Shown here in pieces: positions 48,025-57,650 of a stretch of DNA of 64,000 nt. Source of the stretch: Rhytidiadelphus loreus. Its lineage: Eukaryota; Streptophyta; Bryopsida; Hypnales; Hylocomiaceae. The position numbers and the translations under genes are program-made. Numbering within the stretch: the stretch's first letter is position 1; every line of letters begins with the position of its first letter. The stretch is from NCBI GenBank assembly GCA_947034895.1, contig OX344765.1, positions 25,921,001 to 25,985,000 of the forward strand, given 5' to 3'. The notes under the pieces were generated by a model. That model had not been told where the DNA came from and made no database searches. It saw only the letters and a list, made by a program, of their open reading frames with translations.

Positions 48025-49200
48025 TTAATATAGATGTGCTTGTAGATGGCATGATTGATGCATCAATTGAGTAGGATAAAGCACAATCATTTTGAGTTTT
48101 TGGCATTTTGGCACTTATGCTATGGCAGATTAATGGTCGGCTGGAAGGAAGTATCGAGATAGGGGCGGTGCTACCAGCTCATGGGAGACTGAAGATGGTG
48201 TCATACTAATGCTACCGCATAGAGCATTGCAAGAATGTGAACATTAGTACCGTTGTAATGATCTGCTTTTTGAAGTGCAACGGGTTTTTCTCCTACGGCA
48301 TAATACTTCAATGTTTAGAAGACTTCTAGTGTAAGCTACATAAAGATGGAAGTGGCCTTATGCTTTTGGCTGTAGAGTAGGCAAGCAATAGTATAAACTG
48401 AGTTTTTCAAGATTCACTTTGTGTACGTAGCTGTCGACTTTGGAATATGATTATTCCTAACTCTTATGACTTCATCTTTGTATTGAAGTGGAAATTGAAT
48501 ACACCACTTTTTTCTAACTCTAAATCCATGTATACCTTGTTTTCTACCAAAAAAATTCAAAATTATGCCAATTGCCAAAAGGAGAAAGAAAAAAATAAAA
48601 ATAAACTAGCAAAAGAGAGAAACCATAAAATAAAGAAACAAACCATTTAAAAACAGAAGAGAGATTGAGAACAACAACAATGACAACGACACCAACAAGA
48701 AGAGAAGAATGAGAAGACCCAAAAATCATAAAGTCTCTTTTAAGCTAAAAGTCATGCTGAAAACAAATTTCATGTGAAATTCATGCTAAAAAAGACCATG
48801 AAGCCCATGCCTTGTCTGATTTTCTGAATATACATTACAGAAGCAGTGACTAAATTGAAAATTTTCATATTTTATGAACTACATGAGCACATGTGCTTAA
48901 GTAGTCCTCATATGAACTTCAATTGCTTCTAAACATACACCAATTCATGTAATTCAAATGCCATTGCCAGCAGCATGCATACTATTCCTTGGAGAAGACA
49001 AAAATTTCAAAAATGCTTAATCTTTCATTTCCAAGGTGTATATTCACAATGAAGTGCAATAGGATGTAGATTTACAATGGAGTAGGATAAATAGCCAATC
49101 ATAAAGTCTATAACTAGAATAAAGTTCAACAGTATGTCTGCAAGAGCATTCAAGCTAAGACACTATAGTAGAGAACTAAAACAACCCAGGATGCTGACGT
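48025..49200. other. Intergenic DNA
   Basis: No supportable gene. A-rich stretch 48545-48620. Confidence 0.45.
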
Positions 49201-49863
49201 AAGGAAAAATCAAATTTCATTGCAGTGGCAAAGCTCAGAAGGAGGTTTGGATGTTGTTGTTGGAATAACTTGTTCAGTCTCAGTCAACATTTTGACGGAA
49301 TCAGATTGGACGACACTACCCTCTGGTGATGCATGTGGGCTAACAATCGTTTTTTCCACGGGGTTGATTGCTACAGCGGGGGATATAACATCATTCGATA
49401 CTATGGGATCAGTTGAATCGGCCTTGAACTCATCCACCTTGAGCTCATTAGCCTTGAACTCGTCTATCTCAAGGTCATTGGCCTTGAACTCATCCGCTTC
49501 AAGCTCGTTGGCCTTGAACTTGTCACCCTCAACTTTGAAGGAAAGGAAAATGGGTTTGTACTTAAGTATATCTGCCTTGCTAGCAACATTTGCCCCGTCC
49601 GCAGCAATATTCTTCAGCTTGTCGACAGTGACTTCAACTTCTCTCTCCTGATTCTCATCAAGTTTATCGTCCCATTGTGCCACCCACGCCGGATCAAGAT
49701 GAGAAGTGCACTTCGGGCAAACTTCTTTGTTGGAGTCAATCATCTCTCCATGCATACATTGTGGAAAAGACAATTACATGAACCCAGGACGGCTGCTTTT
49801 GCTACGAATCCCTTGCAACAGATGGAGCAAAATTCACTTACAAGGGATCCAATCGCCTATATA

Positions 49864-50076
49864 CACTACAAGAAAAGCTGTCCAAAATGACATAAATTGG
49901 TCCAAATCAATAAGTCCTAATTGACAAAAAATTGACAAATTTTTGTCGATTTGGACAAAAAATTGATTGAATTAACAGAAATTTATCCAAATCGACGAAA
50001 ATTTGTCAATTTTTGTCAATTAGGACTTGTTGATTCGGACGAGTTTCTGTCATTTTGGATAGCTTTTCTTGTAGTG
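49864..50076. mobile_element. CACTA-type MITE 1
   Basis: CACTACAAGAAAA at the left, its exact inverse TTTTCTTGTAGTG at the right, target duplication ATA on both sides (49861-49863, 50077-50079). The interior is almost wholly palindromic (AAGTCCTAATTGACAAAAA facing its inverse). It interrupts the decayed RING gene just upstream of the finger. Confidence 0.93.
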
Positions 50077-50870
50077 ATAGATTGGCCAATAGGATATTCA
50101 AACATTGGGCGCGGGCGCAAAACTATATTCTCCTATTTCGCCTTCGATAGGGCTGCTTCTGCTTCAGCAAGGTTCGCCTTGGTTCGGTCGTGATCCGTGG
50201 AGGCTTTTTCGAGGGACCCTGCCTCAAGCTCACTTACAATTGAACGCGCCAGCATCTATGCCTCCTGCACTTCTTCTATCTTCTCTGAAAGATTTCGCAC
50301 CACTTCAGCTTGCGCCTTGTACTTGTTTAGCTTTCCTTCGTGATATAGCTGTTTTTGCTCCAAAGTTGTTGCGTTGCTCTCCAATTCAAGCTTTTTCAAC
50401 TCGTCATGTAAAGATGCAATCATCACCTTCATTGCGTCTGCGTGTTTCTTCTTCATCGCTTAAAGCGCCTTCGCTATTGAGGCATCATCCGCCCTTGTAA
50501 TGTCCACTTTTTTCTTTGTTATACTAGCTAACATTTCAGGGCATCCTACGACGTGCCGGGCTTCTACTCGACAAATTTCCCATTAACTCACACAAACACT
50601 CCATTTGCCAACGTTATGCAATAGGTCCAAGTTTTTGGGGGTTCTTTGTAGTAGCAGCGAGGCGCTTGGTATGATGCCTTTGCGCTTCTGCAACCCAATT
50701 CACGTCCTTGTTATGCATGAACATTGCAAAAGCAACCTTCAAAAATCGCATTGCAAAATATGCGTTGTCAAGGCAGTTTCCATATATAAACTTGAAAATT
50801 ATGCTGCGAAAAAATTCGCACTTGATCCTTGTCTATGCAATTGGTAATCTCAAACTGGTTTGGCTGCGCT

Positions 50871-51024
50871 AGCGCCAAGAAAAGCTGTCCAAAATAATAG
50901 AAACTAGTCCGAATCAACAAATCCTAATTGACAAAAAATTGACAAAAATCTATCAATTTTTGGTCAATTAGGACTTGTTGATTTAGACTAGTTTCTATCA
51001 TTTTGGACAACTTTTCTTATAGTG
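50871..51024. mobile_element. CACTA-type MITE 2
   Basis: Left terminus partly mutated (AGCGCCAAGAAAA); right terminus TTTTCTTATAGTG; flanking GCT on both sides. Same palindromic interior as MITE 1. Confidence 0.85.
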
Positions 51025-51082
51025 GCTCCCAACTTCCAAATCTTTTTAATGTTGTTCTCCATAATCTCAGGGTACACCTTTG

Positions 51083-51245
51083 CACTACAAGAAAAGCTGT
51101 CCAAAATGACAGAAACTGATCCAAATCAACAAGTCCTAATTGACAAAAAATTGACAGAATTGACAAAAATTTGTCAATTTTTTGTCAATTAGGACTTGTT
51201 GATTTGGACTAGATTCTATCATTTTGGACAGCTTTTCTTGTAGTA
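51083..51245. mobile_element. CACTA-type MITE 3
   Basis: CACTACAAGAAAA at the left, TTTTCTTGTAGTA at the right. Flanks (TTG, CTT) do not match, suggesting later mutation. Confidence 0.88.
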
Positions 51246-51356
51246 CTTTCTTTTGAAAGCATCACTTGGTGTTGCATCTTGCATAACTTTTTTTTGGGCG
51301 GAGTGGAAGCATTCATGACCTTCTTTTTCTTCAGCTTCTGGTTCGGATTTAGCTTT

Positions 51357-51550
51357 CACTACAAAAAAAACTGTCCAAAATGACAAAAATTGGTTTGAAT
51401 CAACAAGTCCTAATTGACAAAAAATTGATAGATTTTTGTCAATTTCGACAAAAAATTGACAAAATTGACAAAAATTTGTCAATTTTTTGTCAATTGGGAC
51501 TTGTTGATTCAAACCAATTTTTGTCATTTTGGACAATTTTTCTTGTAGTG
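51357..51550. mobile_element. CACTA-type MITE 4
   Basis: Left CACTACAAAAAAA, right TTTTCTTGTAGTG, flanked by TTT on both sides. Same family and palindromic interior. Confidence 0.9.
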
Positions 51551-51840
51551 TTTGCTTCTAGTAACGGATGCATTGTTATTGACAAGTACAAGTTGCAGAC
51601 TAAAAAAAATAGAACTTGAGAAGGTACTAGTACTCAATAAAACAAGAGGTGGAAGACCACGAAGAGAGGCAAAAGCAACTGAAGGCAAGAGCTCAACAAC
51701 TAGGGTGAAAGCTGTAATTTACGACTCTCGGTTGAAGCACGGTGAGCTGCAACTAGGATTTTACACAAAGTACGTTGGGAGTGGGGTTTCAAGTGCGATC
51801 GGGCATGAGATTTCATTTTCAGTATTGCCTTTTTAATTGA
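51551..51840 (+). other. Possible coding remnant with AT-hook-like motif
   Basis: The plus frame 51552-51836 is open for 94 codons and contains RGGRPRREAKA, resembling an AT-hook core (RGRP), then RVKAVIYDSRLKHGEL. Directly abuts MITE 4. Its relation to the minus-strand decayed gene is unclear; chance is possible. Confidence 0.25.
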
Positions 51841-53390
51841 CAAACATAGGTTGAGGCTACTTTGACTGCTAAGGAGTCTCAAGCTCAATCAATGCCATTA
51901 TGAAGAATTGACACTTTGCTTCAACAATCCAGAAATGCTCTAATTAATTTAATAATTTGTGAAAGCCCAATTGATGAACAATTGGAAAGGCAACATTATT
52001 ATAGTATGATGGCACTATAATTCCATGATTGGTTCACATTAATTGATCGCATTTGGCATTTAAGAGTAAATAAATTGTTCATCTTTTACCAATTACATAA
52101 TTTTCCGTTCATTGTTTGGAAATAGAGGTGAAATCACAAAACACTTTCATTATTTTGGATTTTTGGCATTACACATTGTGCACCCAACAAAAACTTAAGC
52201 ATAACTATTGAAGATTTTGATTGTTGTAATTGAAATTCATATCGGAGGTAAACAATACATTGCCTAAGTCAATTCATATATTTTTGTAATCTCTACAAAA
52301 GGTTTATTGTTTATTATTCAATTTCTTTAATTTGTCACACTTTAGATTATAGAGGGATTAGTACTACATTGAGTCCCTAATGGTGATTTTCACATTAAAA
52401 TTTGAATGTCATTTTACTCTAGATAATAGGTTTACAACTATTTGCCAAAGACATTTTAACAAAAGTAAATTCCTTGTACTCCTCTTAGATGCAAAGGAGG
52501 CTTTCTTGTGCATGTATTCTTAGGCATCTAAAAATACCTTTCTATAAGTTCTTAAATAAAATCTCATCTCCATCAAGTTTCTAATTTTTATTTATTTTTA
52601 AATTTAAAAGTGGTTTCACGACCTTTTAACAAATTAAGCAAAAAAACCTATCTTCTTGAAAATTCCCATTTTTTTTTTGTATATAACTTTTGGATCAATT
52701 GTTTTTAGACTTCAATTTTTAAGAATACCTTATGTATAGTGTTTTACTAATTATCCATATATTTTTTTAAAAGCTTGTAGAGTATTGTAACAAATGCAAA
52801 AATATCAACAAGTGTTTCAATTCATGCTTTCACCCAAAGCAAATGAGTATGTACTCTTTACACATGGTAGAATGGTTGAGAGTCTTGAGATCAAAGAAGT
52901 TCCAAGATCATATACTTTCCAAGCATATATTCTTGTCTTCTTGACCAAAATAGCTATCAATAATTAAAGTAGATTTGTAGATTTTAGCCAAAAATAATTT
53001 AGATGGGAAAAAAAGAATTATGAGATGGGAAAATTGAATTGATGAAAAATCAAAGACTTACAAAAAAAATGCTTAATTAAGCATTTGCTATATAGAAAAA
53101 AAATACTAAATCATTAAAAATATTATACTTTTAAGATAAATCTTTGATTTTTAGACTTTAATTTCTAAATTATTTTGGTGTATTGAGGTTCAAAAGTCTT
53201 GACATGAATTCATTTGATATATAATTTTAAAATCTAAATCAATTCTTCTAGATGATTTCACCATCATTCTGTAAAAATGGTCATTTAATCATTTATCTTT
53301 TTTAAACTCAATTTTGTGTGTATTTACAGTAGTAGAAAATGCAGTATTTCTCTCCATTCTGTTGACTTAGCAAGACGATTGTCCCCTGAA
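51841..53390. other. AT-rich intergenic DNA
   Basis: No supportable feature. Confidence 0.5.
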
Positions 53391-55010
53391 AAGATGTAGC
53401 CAGCCTTGCTATCTCCAAAAAACAGTAGTCGTCCGATCAAATCTCCAAAACCCTTTCCCTAACGTTGATCTCATTGAAAGTTAAAAAAGAGCCGTTGATT
53501 AGGTTGGCCGTTTGGTGGGTGATTAGGGCTTAGCATGATCTTAGCCACCTGAGAGTAGGGTTTGGGGGGGTCGCAATGTTTTCGTTAAGGATTGTCTGGA
53601 GAAGGCAAAGTGTGTGGAGAAGGCGATGAAGGTTTCGACTGCTTCGTCTGCTTGCTTGCCTATACAGTAAGTGCGCGACCCTTGCTCTCATTGTGACGTG
53701 AGCTCTCATCTAGGTTTGATTAGGGTTTTGAATAGGTTAGATTAAGGCTTTGTAAGGCAGTAAGGATTGTTGTTTTGTGTAGGGTTTGTTAGAGACCATT
53801 AGTTACTTGATTACTTACTTAGTATTGGAGAATTTGAAGCCAATACTAAACAATTTAGCCTCAGTCCAGTTCTCAACTCCATTGCAATTATTTTACTAAT
53901 ACATAGATCATGTCAATCTAAACCACCATCGTCCTTGTCATTGAAGCACACAGGAAATATTGAAATAAAAATGAATTATAGTTCTTTAATGTTTATGGAA
54001 TTGAAGCCAACTCTCTCAGTTTGATAGTGTCTTTGTTTTGATTGTGGAGTTTGTAGCAACAGGCTGGTAATAATTTGTATTGGGAAGACAAGAATTAATT
54101 GAAGCACCCTTCTTTTTGGACACCTCTATTGTATATGCAGTTGTCTTATTTATTTTTAAGCAACTTGGGCAGCAGGGGTGCATGATAAATTCGTAAGATA
54201 CAAGTCAGTTGAGCCAAAAAGTACATCTCTTAACTTCGAGAAGGAGCTACTGAATCTTTTCCATTTGCTCCAAGGTGTAGATTGTGAACAAGGACATTTG
54301 TTTATAGATTGATCACCCTTGGTATATGTATTGCCAAATTTAATACCGTTTTGTAAGCAAGTCGGGTTATGTTTATTGGGAATCTGAGTGAAAATTATGG
54401 GTGATTTGTGCTGAAATGATTTTTGCTAAAAAAGGCTTCAACTTTGCCTTACAGATATCTTCTAAAGAATATGTGATCTAAGACATTTGGTAATTCTAAG
54501 TTGGGCATGGGTGAGTGTGGTCTAGGAGGCAGATCGAGAACAGTTGGACTGAAGCAACTTAAAAGCTCTCGAGCTTGTATTCCGTCCTCATGCAGGTAAA
54601 GCTTCTAGTCTTCAAGGTTGTTTAGTGTTTTTAGCTTATCTAAGAACTTTTTGCCTCTGGTGAGATTCCTATATATTTGTAATTTATTTGTTAATTCTAT
54701 CATTTTGTTGTTTAATAGACCATTAGCTTGTCAGTCTCTGAAACAATGATGTACTTGGAGTAATGGATGCCCTTAATCTGCTTGAAAATCGCCTCAGAAC
54801 TATTGAACTACAGCATTTAGACTCCAAAAATAAGGTATCTTTGTTTCACTATTCTTCAAATTTTTTTTCTGTGATTTTATATGTTTCTTCTATGATCTTA
54901 AAGTTCTCTTTAGGACTTGATCATGGTAATAGACATCTAACTCTTCACGAACAACTTGCAGATAAAATTCACCGGAGAGAGAAGAAGTTGTACTGACATT
55001 AGGGCCAAAG
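53391..55010 (+). other. Possible small spliced gene or gene fragment
   Basis: A GC-richer island (53391-53700) ends with TATACAG|TAAGTG-like text. A second block at 54763-54832 reads MDALNLLENRLRTIELQHLD and is followed by AAG|GTATCT, a good donor. A third block ends with TTGCAG|ATAAAATTCACCGG and a TGA. The arrangement resembles three exons of a small coiled-coil protein, but reading frames across the junctions cannot be confirmed and the family is not recognised. It may be a captured fragment. Confidence 0.3.
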
Positions 55011-55586
55011 ACTCCCCATTGAGGTCTATCAACAACTTCACCAACCTACTTCAAAGAACATTGAGCGGCAACCCTACAGCTTGCTAGGCTATGTTTGGGT
55101 GCATCATTGTTTTTCATGTCTAATGTGCAAAACTAGTGCGGTAAACACTTATCACAAAAAAAATTGTAACAATAAAATTGCATTTAAATAAAAGAAGCGT
55201 AAATGCTAAATGTTTTAGTTTCATGTATTGTTCATACGAACAAGATATGGATGTTGTAATGCTTGACTTCTCAAATTCAACAACACAAAAATGATTGCAA
55301 TGCAATTGGAAATTAAAATTCCAATATGGAACAGCAAGACATGTGTCAACAACCAGGCAAGTGTAAAGCTGGCAGTAATTCTCTTGAAATTCACATGCTT
55401 CCTTATAAGTCTTCCTTATAAGTCACGAAGGTTCTGCTGAAATGACAATACTGACCTTCCAGTGCAGTACAATAATGCAAGTCCTAGACACATGCTTTTA
55501 AGGAAATATTACTTAAAGTACAAGACTTTTAAATATGCATTTTCTACCTTAAAACTGCACTTAAAGCACCCCTTTCTCTTGTAGTG

Positions 55587-55674
55587 TTGGACGCGTTGTT
55601 TTGGACAAAATCTAACAGAAAATTGTTGTTTTCTACAGATTTCTGTTAGATTTTGTCCAAAACAACGCGTCCAA
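55587..55674. repeat. Perfect 35-bp hairpin in a small foldback element
   Basis: Arm 55587-55621 is exactly inverted at 55640-55674 with an 18-bp loop. Adjacent TIR-like remnants are CTCTTGTAGTG (55576-55586) and TTTTCTACTAGTG just downstream (about 55690-55705). Confidence 0.9.
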
Positions 55675-56014
55675 AATGACAGAAATTTCAGATTTTCTAC
55701 TAGTGTTAAATTTTTTTGACTCTAGTGCTCAAGTGTTGCATTGTTTTATCATAGCAATCAAAGAAGATGCAATGTTTTTTGGTATTTGTATGTTGTTAGT
55801 GCTGCAATGTTTTTTATAATTGAAATAGGGATGTTGATAAATTTGGTATGTACAAAAGCAAGAGGTCAGCCGGGCTCTCATGCTTGGAGCTTACAAGTGG
55901 GCATTTACATCTTCACATAATGCTTGCATTACTGTGTGGGTGCTAGAATCATGATTGGAAGACTCCACTACCAACACTGAAGTTGCAACACAAGTGGTGT
56001 AACAATGTAGCATT

Positions 56015-56228
56015 CACTACAAGAAAAACTGTCCAAAATGACAAAAATTGGTCCGAATCAACAAGTCCTAATTGACAAAAAATTGGCAGATTTTTGTCAA
56101 TTTTGACAAATTTCGGTCAATTCGGTCAATTTTTTGGTCTAAAATGATAAAATCTATCAATTTTTTGTCAATTAGGACTTGTTGATTCGGACCAATTTCT
56201 GTCATTTTGGACAATTTTTCTTGTAGTG
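56015..56228. mobile_element. CACTA-type MITE 5
   Basis: Left CACTACAAGAAAA, right TTTTCTTGTAGTG, with the same interior as the 49.9-51.5 kb copies. Flanks ATT and TAT do not match exactly. Confidence 0.9.
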
Positions 56229-57025
56229 TATTTTTTTATTTTTGGTTTAGTTAAGATAGGCCAGCTAGATTGGACCACTTGCCACAGTCAAAGTTGCAAC
56301 ACGGTTAAGCTGGTACAACAATGTAGTTTATCTTTTATATTTTGGTTTTGGGGAGTTGTGACCAAGGGTTTAGGGTTTAGGATTTATTCTAATTCTCCTA
56401 AATTCTATTTCCACTTGGATTTGATTAATTAAAATCATAATTATAATTCCACTTGAGTTTTAAAAAAGCACTTAAAAAATATAGAGAGAGAAAAAAGAAA
56501 AAAGAAAGAAAAAAATGAAAAAATGGAACAAGAGAGTAGTAAGAAAGAGAGAAAATGAAATGAAAAGAATAGTTGATTTTGACTTCAAGGTTTTTGTTGT
56601 GGTTGTTTTGGGTGTAAAAAATAAAATAACCAATTGAAATTCTTTTTCACTAATGTCCATTGCTACTTGTATCTCTGAAGAAAATTTCAAATAATTTGGA
56701 TTGTTTTTGCTATTTTTACTTGTTTATGTTCAATTTGTGCAATGAAAATGATAACAATTAAAATTTCTTGGTCACAAAACAAATTGAGATTTCTCATAGT
56801 GATATACAATTCAGAGTTTCAAGTAGTAAAAATATAAGATTTTTATTTGAATACAATTTATAAGGTTAAATTTACCTTAGATATGATGTTTGACCATTTT
56901 ACAATGAATCAAGTCCTGTAGGGGTTAACCCCCTCCTAAAGCTTCTTTTTTTTGGTGTCTTAATAATGAAATGGAAATTCATTACCAAGTCTTTGCTTTG
57001 ACTACCTCATGATTTTGGACCAATT

Positions 57026-57085
57026 AGGGTTTATAGTTTAGGATTTAGGGTTAGTTAGGGTTTAGGGAAACGAGTTAGGGTTTAT
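57026..57085. repeat. Degenerate telomere-like TTTAGGG repeats
   Basis: GGATTTAGGGTTAGTTAGGG followed by TTTAGGGAAACGAGTTAGGG. A shorter run is at 56367-56385. Interstitial, degenerate. Confidence 0.6.
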
Positions 57086-57650
57086 AAATGTAGAGTTTCA
57101 ATTTTAGAGTGTTTAGGATTTTCGGATCTTTTTATTTAGCCATATTAATTAAGTTAACCCAAAAGGTCTATGAACACAAAATTCGTAATTTTTGCACTTG
57201 GCCAAGTGCACTAATTGTACTGCAAAATAGGTGCATTTTCTTCACTTTTAAAAAATTGGTACACCATTTTCACAAGTAATTTTCAATTTTTTTCCTTGTT
57301 CATTGTACGATATTAACCTTCCATTTCTACTACCTATAGTACACTTGCATGCAATAGTTATTTAAAAACGCCCGAACTAATTGTACAAATTTGTAATTTT
57401 CCAATATGGAATCATTCAAAAGCTCAATTGTTGATACATACAACACACTTGATGTTCCTTGTTCACTTCATTTTTAAACAATCATTTTCATTATATTCTA
57501 AAACATTAGTCCTTAGTTGGAAAGAAAAAGCACACCATCCATTTATTATCATTGAAGTATTACAGTAGAACAAAGGAATCCTCATACAAGATGTCCAACT
57601 TTGTTCTTGTCAAACTAAACAACATTCTCCATATGAACTTTGTCAATATA

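Larger units (their letters stand above)
49201..51356 (-). pseudogene. Decayed coiled-coil / RING-type zinc-finger gene split by MITEs
   Basis: Removing the MITEs, minus-strand coding can be followed in pieces: an acidic start (51356-51250, KSEPEAEEKEGHECF), a piece at 51082-51026 (KVYPEIMENNIKK), a piece from about 50750 (FAMFMHNKDVNWVAEA), a coiled coil at 50560-50130 (HADAMKVMIASLHDELKKLE), and a zinc-finger part at 49840-49700. The last reads CSIC, then GSCNC, LFHNVC and CPKC, spacing C-x2-C-x14-C-x-C-x2-H-x2-C-x10-C-x2-C, a C4HC3 RING-variant/PHD-like pattern. The tail (49773-49210) has a repeated FKANELE/DEFKAND motif. Damage: in-frame TAA (50461) and TAG (about 50254 and 50150), each CAA/CAG-to-stop compatible, at least two frameshifts around the finger, and MITE insertions. 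Probably once a RING-type ubiquitin ligase; that role is inference. Confidence 0.6.

Noticed and set aside
51219..51536. 105-codon minus frame rich in Lys/Gln/Ile
   Set aside because: Mostly the palindromic interior of MITEs 3 and 4 translated; only the acidic middle piece belongs to the decayed gene.
57026..57085. True telomere
   Set aside because: Repeats are degenerate, few and interstitial with gene sequence beyond them.
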